From Meandrina meandrites (taxonomy: Eukaryota; Cnidaria; Anthozoa; Scleractinia; Meandrinidae): DNA of 64,000 nucleotides. This document shows, piece after piece, positions 44,601-58,140 of the stretch. Position 1 is the stretch's first letter. Every line of letters begins with the position of its first letter. Below the pieces are notes generated by a model. The model ran no database searches. It worked only from the letters and a program-made list of their open reading frames with translations, and was not told the DNA's origin. The DNA lies in NCBI GenBank assembly GCA_963693305.1, contig OY855904.1:50877761-50941760 (forward strand), read 5' to 3'. The position numbers and the translations under genes were made by a program.

Positions 44601-46898
44601 GTATAAACAGTTAAGACATTTAAATGTCCACTGGGGGACTGGCAAATAGCCACTGGAAGTTTTAGCGTAACAAGCAAAGTATCCTTTCCAAATTTCAAAA
44701 CAAACTCAAAGAATTGTGATATGTAAGCAGCACGAAATTCTTTGGATATCCATGCTATTTGCATGTAATGGTAAACTTACGTAGTTGCGTTGTTTTCTAC
44801 CATTCATGGTCATTTAAACAATCTTTCAGTTGGGGTCACTTTCCATGCACAGTAAGGGTGTAACAAGGGAGCCACCGACTATATATGTATATCGATTCAT
44901 ATTGTAGAGAAAACTCTGCAACTGAGGTTTGAGAGCAAAGTGGATTTTTCCATCTGACTGTAACTATGAGACATCTTTTGATATGGCAGATTTATGCCAA
45001 ACCTGCCAAAATCAAATCAACTTCCAATCTGCCAAAGCCCCCTTAATGGTAGTTTAATTCCAACTGATTAATATGATTCTCACTGAAAAGTATTCAGTGG
45101 TTTTTGCCCGACGTAGGATCGTTTTCGCTCAAAATGGACCAAACAGTTGTGGATCAAACATTTGCTTATTCATTTATTCATGTTACCGGAGCGACACGCG
45201 AAATAATCAAAGATTAGTTTATTTAAAATTTATTCATGTTTTGAGTGACACGCAAAATGCTATCAGGGGCGTTACATAGCCAGCTTTTTTCAAGAGTTGT
45301 AGGCCTGTTTACGCGAGCCTCCTTTCGGGGATCCAGGAGTCTGCTTCCGGGGAAGGTTTTTTTTCTTCAGATAAAGACCGTTGAAATCGTGACTGTTTTC
45401 CTTCACTTTTGTCGATTTTAATTGTTATTTTGACATCACCTAAATTCTAACATTTCACAATAGAGAATGGCACTAATTCTCACTCATTCCTAAATTAACG
45501 AACCATTGTGCATTTGACGGCTGTCACTTGGCTCCCGAGTTTTCACCCGTGAGATAAGCCTTGATCCCATCATGAAAGGGTCGTTGCGAGATATATTATT
45601 GGTAAGTGATACATTAAAACCGAATTGGTTTCCATTTTATCTTTCTTAAAAGTGCTCAACCTGAATTGTTTTACTTGCACATTTTAAAAATACGTTGCTG
45701 AAAATATTGCCGGCCAGCCCTGGCTAACTAGGTATGCCATGTCCACGTATCACAATGGATGTGAAGAATTAAGCGGAAGGTTGGACAAGCAGCTTCCTCC
45801 ATTCCCTCCTCGGAGACCTACGGGCAGTTAGTTGGGGCGAAGCGAAGTAAACCGGGCAGAAATCGTAGCGGCAAAAGTTTTCTACGATACTGCACACTAA
45901 AATGAATTTAAGCGATTTATTTTCCAACTGCTCTATTTTATTCGCTCGCATTGTTTATTTCAGTGAGTGTATGTTAATTATCGTACGCGTGATTTAAAAT
46001 TCCTAAACAATTATTTACGCCGGTTTCGTTGCGTGTTACTTGCACCTGGGTGAGTGAGTTCAGACTTTTTCTACCGTACATTTACTTACCAGAAACGAAG
46101 AAAATTCATTTAATTCTCTACATAAAATCCTCTAATGTATTAAGCAACGTGTACGATAAAACAGAATCGTTACATGTGTAATCATGCAACCAAAACAAGA
46201 CGGCTCAAACTACATTGTTCGCTTGTTAGATAGCAAGCACCACTTCTAAATCACAAACTGCCACAACTATTACACAAAAAACTGCTTTAAAATAACTTGC
46301 ATAACCGGCTACCAATGAATTTGCCAGGTTTGTTTTGCAGCCGTGATTTTCTTTGTTCTGGTGTGAACTCATTTTCTTTAGCCGCGTGTTGACTTTGTAC
46401 AGAAGGGTTTCTGCTTTGTATCGCAATGTATTTTTTTTTGCCTTGAGTTGCTTTGACTGTTTTGAAGTAAATCAAAACAAATTTCCTTGCCTTCCTCGAC
46501 GACCTTTTATCACTTATTTACTCTGGGAAGTTTATTAGTATACAGTAAAAGTTGAAAAAAGTTTTTATACTAAAATACTAGAATGCAGGGACATCAAAAC
46601 ACTGTAAATTCAAGCAAAAAATTAATAAATGGGAGCTCCGCCTTTAGGCCTGCCTAAATTTATATATTTATTATTACCTTCTACAGTTCAAATATAGACA
46701 GTCATTGCCTTATTCTCTGTTTCTAGACTAATAAATCTTACTCGAAATCATCATTGTATAGTGTGTCTTCCTGTATTAAATCTTTTAGACTTAAAATACG
46801 AAACAATAAAGCAGCGATCAGTCTAGGAATACCAACTTTCTCTTAAGAAAAAAAAAGTAATTAAGTAACAATACAATTTTAGTTTTATTTTTTTACAG
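41606..46898. other. Intergenic / upstream of TPR-CHAT gene 2
   Basis: TTATTATATGGCCA near 41609-41622 and GGCCATATAATAA near 42769-42781 could be the ends of a larger non-autonomous element. GGTCTAGAT repeats lie at 42666-42712 and ACGTACGTACGTACGCAC near 42886. A donor-like G|GTAAGTG at about 45600 follows a short frame containing MKGSLRDILL and could be an upstream exon of the TPR-CHAT gene; this is weak. Confidence 0.4.
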
Positions 46899-46912
46899 GT
46901 CTTACAGAAGAG
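46897..46912 (+). promoter_or_regulatory. Candidate splice acceptors before TPR-CHAT gene 2
   Basis: A pyrimidine tract and TTTTTTTACAG (AG at 46897-46898) precede CTTACAGAAGAGGACGTTATG; in frame with the ATG this reads LTEEDV. The homologous position in gene 1 has ACAT instead of ACAG and an in-frame TAA. Confidence 0.45.
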
Positions 46913-46918
46913 GACGTT

Positions 46919-49900
46919 ATGAACAACATAGTTGACATTTTACCAGTTTTTTTGGTTGGCTTAGCTGTTGCTGCCTTCCTTGCCAACACTGGTCGTGCTT
47001 TAAAAGCCATCGAGTTATGCAAAGAATGTTTGATTTTCCTAAATAATGAAGTACCTAAAAAAATAAAACTTTTTGACAAACTAGACATGGAAAAGGGTAT
47101 TATAAATTTTCTGGCAAATATCTATAAGCGCCAGTGTAAATATGCAAAGGCCAGAGAACTTTATAATAGAGTGATCAATATTACAAAAGAAACTGGCGAC
47201 ACAAAAGGAGAAGCAAACGCTTATGGACAGTTTGGAATTATGTCTATTCATCTCGGGGAATATAATAAAGCTAGAGAATATCTTGAGAAAGCACTTGCGA
47301 TAAAAATTAAAATTGGTGACAGAGCAGGAGAAGCAACATCTTACGGAAACTTAGGAACTGTGTTTCATTCCCTTGGTGAATATGACAAAGCAAGAGAATA
47401 TCTTGAGAAAGCCCTTCCGATCAGGGTTGAAATTGGTGACAAAGAGGGAGAAGCATCATCTTACGGAAACTTAGGATCTGTGTTTCAATCCCTTGGTGAA
47501 TATGACAAAGCAAGAGAATATCTTGAGAAAGCCCTTCCGATCAGGGTTGAAATTGGTGACAAAGAGGGAGAAGCAGCAGATTACGTAAACTTAGGATCTC
47601 TGTTTCAATCCCTTGGTGAATATGTCAAAGCTAGAGAATATCTTGAGAAAGCACTTGCGATCAGAGTTGAAATTGGTGACACAAATGGAGAGGCATCATC
47701 TTACTTAAACTTAGGAACTGTGTTTCAATCCCTTGGTGAATACGACAAAGCTAGAGAGTATCTTGAGAAAGCCCTTGCGATCGAAATTGAAATTGGCGAC
47801 AGAGCAGGAGAAGCATCATCTTACGGAAACTTAGGATCTGTGTTTCAATCCCTTGGTGAATATGTCAAAGCTAGAACATATCTTGAGAAAGCACTTGCGA
47901 TCAAAATTGAAATTGGTGACAGAGCAGGAGAAGCAACATTTTACGGAAACTTAGGAACTGTGTTTCATTCCCTTGGTGAATATGACAAAGCAAGAGAATA
48001 TCTTGAGAAAGCCCTTCCGATCAAGGTTGAAATTGGTGACAAGAAGGGAGAAGCAGCAGATTACGGAAACTTAGGATCTGTTTTTGAATCCCTTGGTGAA
48101 TATGTCAAAGCTAGAGAATATCTTGAGAAAGCACTTGCGATCAGTATTGAAATTGGTGACAGGAAAGGAGAAGCATCATCTTACGGAAACTTAGGAACTG
48201 TGTTTCATTCCCTTGGTGAATATGACAAAGCAAGAGAATATCATGAGAAAGCCCTTCCGATCAGGGTTGAAATTGGTGACAAAGAGGGAGAAGCATCATC
48301 TTACGGAAACTCAGGATCTCTGTTTCAATCCCTTGGTGAATATGTCAAAGCTAGAGAATATCTTGAGAAAGCACTTGCGATCAGAGTTGAAATTGGTGAC
48401 AGAAATGGAGAGGCATCATCTTACGGAAACTTAGGAACTGTGTTTCAATCCCTTGGTGAATATGTCAAAGCTAGAGAATATCTTGAGAAAGCACTTGCGA
48501 TCAGAGTTGAAATTGGTGACAGAAATGGAGAGGCATCATCTTACGGAAACTTAGGAACTGTGTTTCAATCCCTTGGTGAATATGTCAAAGCTAGAGAATA
48601 TCACGAGAAAGCACTTGCGATCAGAGTTGAAATTGGTGACAGAAATGGAGAGGCATCATCTTACGGAAACTTAGGAACTGTGTTTCAATCCCTTGGTGAA
48701 TACGACAAAGCTAGAGAATATCTTGAGAAAGCCCTTGCGATCAAAATTGAAATTGGCGACAGAGCAGGAGAAGCATCATCTTACGGAAACTTAGGATCTG
48801 TGTTTCAATCCCTTGGTGAATATGTCAAAGCTAGAACATATCTTGAGAAAGCACTTGCGATCAAAATTGAAATTGCTGACAGAGCAGGAGAAGCTACATC
48901 TTACGGAAACTTAGGAACTGTGTTTCATTCCCTTGGTGAATATGACAAAGCAAGAGAATATCTTGAGAAAGCCCTTCCGATCAAGGTTGAAATTGGTGAC
49001 AAGGAGGGAGAAGCAGCAGATTACGGAAACTTAGGATCTGTTTTTGAATCCCTTGGTGAATATGTCAAAGCTAGAGAATATCTTGAGAAAGCCCTTGCGA
49101 TCAAAATTGAAATTGGCGACAGAGCAGGAGAAGCAACATCTTACGGAAACTTAGGAACTGTGTTTCATTCCCTTGGTGAATATGACAAAGCAAGAGAATA
49201 TCTTGAGAAAGCCCTTCCGATCAAGGTTGAAATTGGTGACAAGGAGGGAGAAGCAGCAGATTACGGAAACTTAGGATCTGTTTTTGAATCCCTTGGTGAA
49301 TATGTCAAAGCTAGAGAATATCTTGAGAAAGCACTTGCGATCAGAGTTGAAATTGGTGACAGAAATGGAGAGGCATCATCTTACGGAAACTTAGGAACTG
49401 TTTTCAATCCATTGGTGAATATGTCAAAGCTAGAGAATATCACGAGAAAGCACTTGCGATCAGAGTTGAAATTGGTGACAGAAATGGAGAGGCATCATCT
49501 TACGGAAACTTAGGAACTGTGTTTCAATCCCTTGGTGAATACGACAAAGCTAGAGAATATCTTGAGAAAGCCCTTGCGATCAAAATTGAAATTGGCGACA
49601 GAGCAGGAGAAGCATCATCTTACGGAAACTTAGGATCTGTGTTTCAATCCCTTGGTGAATATGTCAAAGCTAGAACATATCTTGAGAAAGCACTTGCGAT
49701 CAAAATTGAAATTGCTGACAGAGCAGGAGAAGCTACATCTTACGGAAACTTAGGAACTGTGTTTCATTCCCTTGGTGAATATGACAAAGCAAGAGAATAT
49801 CTTGAGAAAGCCCTTCCGATCAAGGTTGAAATTGGTGACAAGGAGGGAGAAGCAGCAGATTACGGAAACTTAGGATCTGTTTTTGAATCCCTTGGTGAAT

Positions 49901-52074
49901 ATGTCAAAGCTAGAGAATATCTTGAGAAAGCCCTTGCGATCAAAATTGAAATTGGCGACAGAGCAGGAGAAGCAACATCTTACGGAAACTTAGGAACTGT
50001 GTTTCATTCCCTTGGTGAATATGACAAAGCAAGAGAATATCTTGAGAAAGCCCTTCCGATCAAGGTTGAAATTGGTGACAAGGAGGGAGAAGCAGCAGAT
50101 TACGGAAACTTAGGATCTGTTTTTGAATCCCTTGGTGAATATGTCAAAGCTAGAGAATATCTTGAGAAAGCCCTTGCGATCAAAATTGAAATTGGCGACA
50201 GAGCAGGAGAAGCAACATCTTACGGAAACTTAGGAACTGTGTTTCAATCCCTTGGTGAATATGTCAAAGCTAGAACATATCTTGAGAAAGCACTTGCGAT
50301 CAGAGTTGAAATTGGTGACAGGAAAGGAGAAGCATCATCTTACGGAAACTTAGGAACTGTGTTTCAATCCGTTGGAGAATATCACAAAGCTAGAGAATAT
50401 CACGAGAAAGCGCTTGCGATCAGGGTTGAAATTGGTGACAGAGAAGGAGAGGCAGCAGATTATGGAAACTTAGGAAGTGTGTTTCAATCTTTTGGTGACT
50501 ATGTCATGGCTGAACGTTTTCTGGAGAAGGCACTCTCAATTAGTAAAGATATTAAAGGCTTTCACTCAGAGCTTAAATTTCTTTCTAACCTTACAGTTTT
50601 AAAGTTATCCCAGAAAAAGATGGAGGAAGCGTTTGATTGTCTGCGTTTGTGTGTCAATAAAAGCGAAGATTTGCGTGGGTTTTTGAAAGACAACGATCAG
50701 TTTAAAATATCGCTTTTAGACGTTCACTATTTTCCTTATCAGACTCTCAGTGCGTTCTTTTGTTTTTCTGGATATCCTAACAATGCTCTTTATGTTTTAG
50801 AGCTATCACGGGCTAGAGCTCTAGCAGACTTGATGGCGACTCAGTACTCTGTTGAAATTCAAATCTCATCCAATCCGCAATCTTGGATTGGCATTGAAAA
50901 TACCATGAAAAAGGAAAGTAATTGTGCTTGTCTGTACATTTCCTGTTATGTTCAAGATTTGTTTTTCTGGATTATCACAACCAGCGGAGTCATTCATTTC
51001 CGTAGACTAACAATAAATGAAAATCTTGCTCCCGGCGGATTACCTGGCGGTTTTGATGAATTTTTGACCAAAGGTTTTCGCAGCTTTGGCATTTTACCCG
51101 AGGAGGATTGCGAAGATCGATCGTTAAATGACGTTGAGTCAAAACTGAAATCACACCAGGAAGCAGCTTTGCGACTCGTAGAGGATAACGATGAAGAAAG
51201 TCTAAATTCCGAATCGAGCTTTTCTCTGTCTTACAGAATGCTCATCGCTCATGTAGCAGACTTACTAGAGGAACCCGAAATCATCATTGTTCCTGATAGG
51301 TCGCTAAATCAAGTTCCATTTGCAGCATTAACTGATGAAGAAGGAAACTATTTATCAGAGACTTTCAGGATCCGCATCGCTCCTTCATTGTCGACTCTAA
51401 AGCTCATTCAGGAGAGTCCAGCTGGCTATCACATTCAGACTGGTGCACTGATAGTGGGTGATCCTGAGGTTGGACGGGTGCTTTACAGGGGTCATCGTAT
51501 AAACTTCACACCATTGCCTTGTGCAAGGAAGGAAGCAGAGGCGATTGGACAACTACTGGGAATAGAACCGTTGTTAGGACAGTGTGCAACCAAGCAGGCG
51601 GTACTTGAAAGGTTAAATTCAGTGAGTCTGATACATTTTTCCGCACATGGTAATGCTGAAAGAGGAGAAATTGCCCTTTCTCCGCAATACTCTACCAATA
51701 GCAATCCACATGAAGAAGATTACGTATTGACAACATCTGACATTTCGCAAGTTGGACTGCGAGCCAAGCTGGTGGTACTTAGCTGCTGTCACAGTGGAGG
51801 TGGTCAGATTAGAGCCGAGGGAGTGGTCAGAATCGCTCGAGCTTTCTTAGGATCCGGTGCTCGTTCAGTTCTGGTGGCACTGTGGGCCATAGAAGACAGA
51901 GCAACAGAGCATTTCATGAAATGTTTCTACAAGCACCTCTTTCGTGGGGTAAGTGCCAGTGAATCTCTTCATGAGACCATGAAGTGGATGAGACGTAACG
52001 GCTTTACCAAGGTTTCTCAATGGGCGCCGTTTATGCTGATTGGAGATAACGTGACATTCGACTTTGAGAAATAA
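46919..52074 (+). pseudogene. TPR-CHAT protein, paralog 2, frame broken at about 49.4 kb
   Basis: Same architecture as the 17.9-kb gene: N-terminal helices ([17 protein letters not shown]), about 27 TPR units of 40 residues, then a CHAT domain with His motif HFSAHG (His at 51646-51648) and Cys motif VLSCCHSG (second Cys at 51787-51789). A single base is missing near 49401-49404 relative to every other unit; the upstream frame ends at a stop near 49513, and the downstream frame then stays open from before 49519 through the CHAT domain to TAA 52072-52074. Everything else is intact, so the break is very recent, polymorphic or an assembly error. The upstream product alone would be a TPR protein without protease. 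Repeats are more uniform than in gene 1 and often alternate EYDKA with EYVKA units. Confidence 0.85.
48441..50169 (+). repeat. Recent tandem duplication of seven TPR units (840 bp)
   Basis: 48441-49331 and 49281-50169 match almost base for base at an offset of 840 (839 after the missing base), including shared variants such as AATTGCTGACAGAGC. The only differences seen are the missing base and one substitution near 49411. A 240-bp sub-duplication also exists (48901-49080 resembles 49141-49320). Confidence 0.85.
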
Positions 52075-53212
52075 AAGTAAGTTGATTTAAATATTAAAAT
52101 TTTACGTTTTCGTTTGCCGTTTGTGAAGAAGACAATGAACTTTATGAAGCAATGCAGCTAATCCCACGACATCGTACTACTTTTTAGCCCGGAATTAATT
52201 TCACTGAACTTACGGGTCAGTTCCTGTGTTTTGTTAATGTACACGACAAAACACAGATTTTTTCTTTGTTTTGTTTTAAGCAATCCATAATACAGGCACT
52301 GTAATTTTTATTTTCATGATTTTGCAAGGAATCAACCTCGTTTCCTGTGGATTCAAGAAAAGTTGAAACAAATTGATACGTTTAAGATGAGTAACTATGT
52401 GTAAACGTTTTACCGTTTCATAGGAAGGGCCTTGCAGGGATTCGTTCTCTTCGCTTTGTGTCTCAGGGCCTGGCTGTTGGTGTGTACAGAATTTGAGGTG
52501 ATTGGAGGAACATTTGAAAGTTGAAGCAGGAAAATCATAATGATGATTGTTTAAATTTCATACTGAAGCTAAGTTTATTTATCTTAGCTGACATTGTAGT
52601 GTGTAACATTGCTACAAGTTTTGCTAAAGGTTTGTGTTCCCACAGAGCGAGACCCAACACAGTCCACGAGTGAAAATTTGCAGCGACACTAAGTAATAAC
52701 TACTCTTAGAATAAACTAGTGGCTGACTGTACGTCAACTCGCAATCTGATTGGCTACACAGGCAGTAACTATTGTTCGTAGAATGCTCAGCCCCACAGAG
52801 CACCCGGGGGGCTTTTCGTACATTATTGTTAAAAAAGTGTTACAATAAGCCGCCAACGAATCAGAGAGAGTTTGTACAAATCCAAATTCAAAACTTAGAC
52901 AACAATTTTTAAAATTCTTGATTAGCGTGAGTGAGCGGCTAATAGAATTGTTTTGGTTTCCGGTAGCCCCAGTTTCATCTTTTTAGCTACGCTTTGTAAA
53001 TAGCCAACTGATGTGCTTCTTCCAATTTGAATTCTTAACCATGCTATGTTCATTAGCAATATGCAACAGTCACCGAGTTTAGGTAGTTTAAGAAATAATT
53101 AAACAAACTCGAACATTTTTTGCCTCTTTTAAGTCATCAGTCTATTTCATCATTTAGTTTGGATTTCCATCAGCGTAATTTGTTATTTTGATATAGCAAC
53201 AGTCATGGGTAT
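52075..53212. other. 3' flank of TPR-CHAT gene 2
   Basis: AAAGTAAGTT follows the stop, as in gene 1. 52,730-52,870 is homologous to the gene 1 flank (ATCTGATTGGCTACACA). No gene. Confidence 0.55.
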
Positions 53213-53342
53213 CCCGGGGGGAACTCCCATATTAAAGGGGTGGAGTTCCTCGTAGGAAATTCTGAATTAAACAACCCTGCGCGAGACGACGAGCATCTCT
53301 GCCCCGTTCATATGGGAGTCCCCCCCCCCCCCCCCCCCCCCC
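53213..53342. mobile_element. Short CCCGGGGG-ended MITE
   Basis: CCCGGGGGGAACTCCCATAT at the left and ATATGGGAGT plus a C22 tract at the right form inverted ends like those of 31228-31697, but with a short unrelated centre. Confidence 0.65.
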
Positions 53343-53934
53343 GGCCGGGTTTTTGTGTGTTTGTCGTTCAGTTAAATTTCAACCTGCTCCTTTAAGGTCG
53401 CTCAGGACCATTGCTACCATTACCTATGTACCGTATCTATTTAAGGAGTTTGCACGAACTGCGACGACTGAAGCCGACGGCAAACGAGATATTCATTAGA
53501 ACACATTTCTAAACGTTCTTTGTGTAGGTAATTACCCGTTATTCTTCTCAGCTTTGTGTCCCGTGCGCTGGAACGTAGTGAATTATCATCATCAGATTTA
53601 CAGCTTGAATATAGCGCACGTTGTTGTAAACACAGGTTAGGAAGATCTTCGTAGCGGCAAAACCTGGAACTTTGTTTCCATATTTTCTCGCCGATAAAGA
53701 ATTTCAGGAGTTCATTTGCATGAAACATAAACTTAGTGTACTCTATTGTGCCCTGGCATAAACGAATTCAAAAATTTCGTTTTCAAAAGGAAGATAGCGC
53801 CCTTTAAAGTTTAGATTTCACCTTCTTACTCTCTTAAAGACAATAACTTCAAGGATGTTTTGAATTTTAAAATTGTTTTTCTTGTCAGGGCACAAAAGAG
53901 GTTATGATTTATCACTAGGTGTTAAAATCAATAA
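53343..53934. other. Intergenic, nothing recognised
   Basis: No supported exon or repeat. Confidence 0.5.
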
Positions 53935-55283
53935 ATTCACTGCGCTATTTTAGCTGAAAATTTGTACACAGTTTAACTTTAAGAGCTTGTAGCATCATAG
54001 TCTTTGTTCATCTCTGAGTAAAACGACAATCAAGATGTAATGACATCATCCCATAATATCCTCAAGTACTTTTAGAGGAATCGATGTTCAAGATTCAGAG
54101 AACTAAAGCTTTACGAGGTAACACCCCCTCCCAAAGAAATTTGGCTAATAAATTTATTAATGTGCAATGGTTCTGCGCGACCTTAATGTATCTGTTGTGT
54201 TGTAATGCTTTTGACAAGTTTAATATTAACTGTAATTTTTGTAGGAGGATCACTGGGTTTTTAAAACTGCTATGTCGGACTTCAGTAAATAAAGTTTATT
54301 ATTGTTTTTTGAATGCATCATTGTAGTCACTATTTATTGGCTCAGGGGGTTTTAAGGTTCTTTATTTACATAGTAAAAAAAAATTGATTTTGGAAATCAT
54401 GCATTTCCAACACGCCTCTATTTATCTGCTAGCAGGTTAATAAAGGCATGCCGGAAAGATTGTAAGAGTTCCAGAAAGTGCTCTGCGCACCACGAGACAA
54501 TACAAGTTCTAAGGAGGACCCCCCGGGATGGAACTACACAGTAGCTGCGTAGCTGGTGGTTTCGTTGACACGAGAGGAAAAATCGGAACCTTCAGCTCAA
54601 AGGGCGAGTATGAGATCCACTACGAGTACGAATTGCGAATTTCAACCCAGTTACGTTAATACCAGATCCATCGCTCCTTCCTGTTGCTGAACAGTTAAAA
54701 ATTAGACTATCGGCTCGAAATTTGTGTGAAATATAATAATCAAGAACATAAGCGCTTGGTTTGAAAAGTCGTACTCAATCTCGTACTTGGGCCGAGCTGA
54801 AGGTCCCAAGTAACGACGATAAAACAGGCCGGGCGGAGCCGACAGAGGAATGGGGAGGAGGGAGTGCACCCTCGAGCTAACGAAGCTAGGCAGCTACGCG
54901 GGCTAACTTGGCCGGTAAACCTAACTGAGCCTATTCACTTGAAATGCCTTGTAGATTTGGAAGTTGGTTGTGGATGGGAAGGTGGTATGGGGCGAAGAGG
55001 GGAATTATAAATCTCTCTTGATTTAGCAGAACAAGGCTAGCAAAAGCCAAGGTCAACCAAATGGCTTGGCTTTACCCTCCCCTCCCCCCGTTGCGATAGT
55101 GAGCCCAGGGACACTGATGAAAAGCCTACCATAGTAAACAACTCCGTGAGAGGGATGGCGTACACCCGCAGGGGGAGGGGGTTCTTTTATAACTCTGGGG
55201 CCGCTGATAACCAAGGATTTGCAGTATGCGTCCAGACATAACTACAGCGACGATGCTCAATCCCCTTTGAAAATTAATTGCTA
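53935..55283. repeat. 1.3-kb duplicated segment, copy A (partner 59290-60594)
   Basis: Same-order homology from TTCACTGCGCTATTTTAGCT to CCTTTGAAAATTAATTGCT, including GCGCACCACGAGACAATACA and GAGAGGGATGGCGTACACCC. Direct orientation, about 5.3 kb apart. Confidence 0.9.
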
Positions 55284-55630
55284 AATCTTGGTTTAAATCG
55301 AGCACGTGATTTTACTTTACCTGACGTCAGCAAACTACGACAGTGCTTTCTTGACAATAACGCATAAAAATCATGCATTATTGACAACGGCTTCAGCTGA
55401 CAGATTTGCAGAAATAGTGGAAGAACACATCCCTCAAATTATTTACGAACCGATACCCATAAATATCATTTCTATATTCTTAAACTAACCAGTATAGTTT
55501 TGTACTACTTAGATACAATTCAGTGAATTGAATTTTTATTTATTAAAATTCTTGTTCAAAGTTCGCGAAATTGTGTATTGCGTGTAGTGTACTCAGATTG
55601 TGTATTAAGTTAGAGGCTGTTAGTTCGTAG
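55284..55630. other. Intergenic, nothing recognised
   Basis: No supported exon or repeat. Confidence 0.5.
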
Positions 55631-55767
55631 TTTGTTTACAAATACACGCACTTGCTGGCAGCACAATGAACTCGAAATTCTCAATACTGCACTCGGCTAC
55701 ACCTCGTGCAGTATTGAAAATTTCTCGTTCATTGTGCGGCCAGCGTGTGCGTGTATTTGTAAACAAA
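55631..55767. mobile_element. Foldback element
   Basis: TTGTTTACAAATACACGCAC at the left pairs with GTGCGTGTATTTGTAAACAA at the right; inner TCAATACTGCAC pairs with GTGCAGTATTGA. Arms of about 60 bases. Confidence 0.85.
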
Positions 55768-57289
55768 ACACTCACAACAGTCATAACCCATAAACAGAGC
55801 AATGTAAGGACATCGAATGGACACGTTGCAAAGAATTGCTAATTTCTCGGCTTCTCAAGATCCACACAAGTTACAAACATTGACGCCTAATAACAGTCGT
55901 ATAGAGATATTTTCCACCATGTTTTAGATTGATAGGTTTAATAGCCGAGCTGTAGAATTATTTAATCGTTTTAGCTACAGATCCATACAGGGAATGTATA
56001 GGCAAGCTTATTACAGAGAATGTATGGGCTGTTTACACGAAATTTCAAATTTCTCGGTTCTTAAAACATTTTCACTAAAAACAAACACGTAGGGTTTATA
56101 AGTTACTGAGTTACATGTCTGCAATTTTTAGGTCAAATAGTTTAATATTCGGGCAGAAGAATTATTTAATTGCAGATATGATTTGTATAATTACAAAGCA
56201 ATGTATGGGCATCGAATGGACACGTGAGTTTAGAACTTAAAGAAGAAACTGAGAAAACTTCTGTGGCTCAGTGAAACACGAAACACGATCTACTTAAACA
56301 AGCGCGGGAGTTTTCAATTCGCGTTCTTTCGCCATGGATCGAGGTCGATATTTTTATTATCCGTCTCAAATGCAAGGTTATTACGGTGATAGCGCGGAAT
56401 ACCATCACTATTTTCCCTTTTACTACTCTATGAAAAAACACATGGCTAAACAAAACACTGATGTATCTGGTATCTGGTCAACTTCATTTCTTAATGTGTC
56501 AAACACCGACATTTACCTCCAACTAGTGCGACCCTACCCGGCTTGACTAAAAGTTTTCCTTTCCGGTTGAATTTTAGCGGACTTTTAGCCGGCAAAGATG
56601 AAAACTTTTCCCAAGTGCGACCCAAACCTTAAGCATTGTAATTCCTTTCTGACCAAATGGCACGTTTCCGGCATGTTTGATGTATGTTTTGTTAATTTAC
56701 TCTTTATTCTTTAGTCTAGAAAGCTAGAAATGCAATAGTCGAAGCAAAGAATTTACTAAAGCATGATTAGTGGAGCTTTCACTTCGAAACCCATATTGAT
56801 TACTTGCTAGAATGTTCTGCTTATCAATATAATTGATGTCTTTTATACATTATTTTTTCAAAAAAAACACGGAAGCGCAGATATTGGTCTATCATTTGAA
56901 AATACATCTTTATCTGATGACTTATAAACTGGCGTTACTAAAGCCCCTTAAAAAATTTACTTAAAATTTTACCTCAGTGTTATAAAGGTGAGATTAATAA
57001 TATGAGAAATTAGAAAACAGTTCTAAGATAATATATATGCGCGCTGATTGGTTTAAAATTGTGTTCCTATAACTCGATAGAAACACAGAACAAGCACGAG
57101 CTGTTGACGTGATGATGGTGCGAGCAAAGAGAATTTTGGGGAACTCGAAAATGCTGTCCACAGCATTTCTTGTTCTCCCAAACTTCCACTCCTGTTTCTA
57201 TAACTCGATAGAAACACGTTACATGTTTTCCATTTCTTAAGTGGTAATACTATGTATGGAGCAACATATTTAATAATTTTTGCTGTTTA
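55768..57289. other. Intergenic, no gene seen
   Basis: Contains a repeated TAACTCGATAGAAACAC (57,071 and 57,198) around a short inverted pair, likely another foldback. A 70-codon frame at 56,334 has no recognisable content. Confidence 0.45.
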
Positions 57290-57829
57290 TTTCATCTATT
57301 CCAGGGCTACAACCTCACAACATGTTGTTTCATATAAGGACATGGAATAATTGAAATCACCTTTTAAGTATTTACAAAATCCATTTGAACTTTGACCAAA
57401 GACTTAAGCAAAATTAGGCCCAATATTCACAAAAAAGTCATTGACATTGTTTGCAGTTACATCGGATCCGATACATAATTATTGTTATGTATAAAAGAAC
57501 TTGGTACATTTTTATTTGTTTGTTTTTTCCTAATTATTTCATTTATTGTATTCCACGTGGAGTTTAAGTCAGTTCCAGCTTGTTCCAATTTTTTGCTATA
57601 GTAATTCTTTTTAGCAATCCTCACTATGTGATTTAATTTATTTCGGTATGATATATATATTTTTCTTTTTTCCCTTTTGTTGTTTTTTCTTTCAAACTTT
57701 TTATATAATCGTTCCTTCGTAGTTGAAGATTTTTTAATACCTTTAGATATCCATAAATTTCTTAGATTTTTATTATTTTCATTTTCACACCCGCCTACTG
57801 GCCATCGCTAACTTCTCCTATGTTCCGTA
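57290..57829 (-). mobile_element. LINE ORF2 fragment (endonuclease-RT linker)
   Basis: Minus-strand translation with small breaks gives WISKGIKKSSTTKERLYKK, YRNKLNHIVRIAKKNYYSKK and NVNDFFVNIGPNFA-like text, typical of CR1-type non-LTR elements between endonuclease and reverse transcriptase. Stops and frame changes show it is dead. Confidence 0.75.
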
Positions 57830-57929
57830 CTAAAGTTATCGATGTTGCAATTACATCGGATCCGATACATAATTATTGTTATGTACAAAAGAACTTGGTA
57901 GATTTTTATTTGTTTGTTTTTTCCTAATT

Positions 57930-58140
57930 AGAGTCCGACCTCTATTAAGCGGCCACCCTATATTAAGCGGCCACTTTCCAAAGTCCCGATTTATTTGTCA
58001 GTAAACTGCTTTGTTTGATACCTCTATTCGACGGCCACCTCTATTAAGAGGCCGCGGCCACCTTTTTGCTGTCGCAAGCGTATTATTTATATGTTTTTTT
58101 AGCTCCATTAAGCGGCCAGCAAATTATCTTTCCAAGCGAA
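57930..58140. mobile_element. DNA-transposon terminus, CTCTATTAAGCGGCC repeats
   Basis: GAGTCCGACCTCTATTAAGC followed by several CTATTAAGCGGCCAC copies, a form typical of pogo/Tigger-like terminal regions. It appears inserted among duplicated LINE pieces; CCTAATTA precedes it. Confidence 0.55.

Noticed and set aside
49519..52074. A separate third TPR-CHAT gene
   Set aside because: It continues the preceding array directly; the split is explained by one missing base, with no promoter or N-terminal region.
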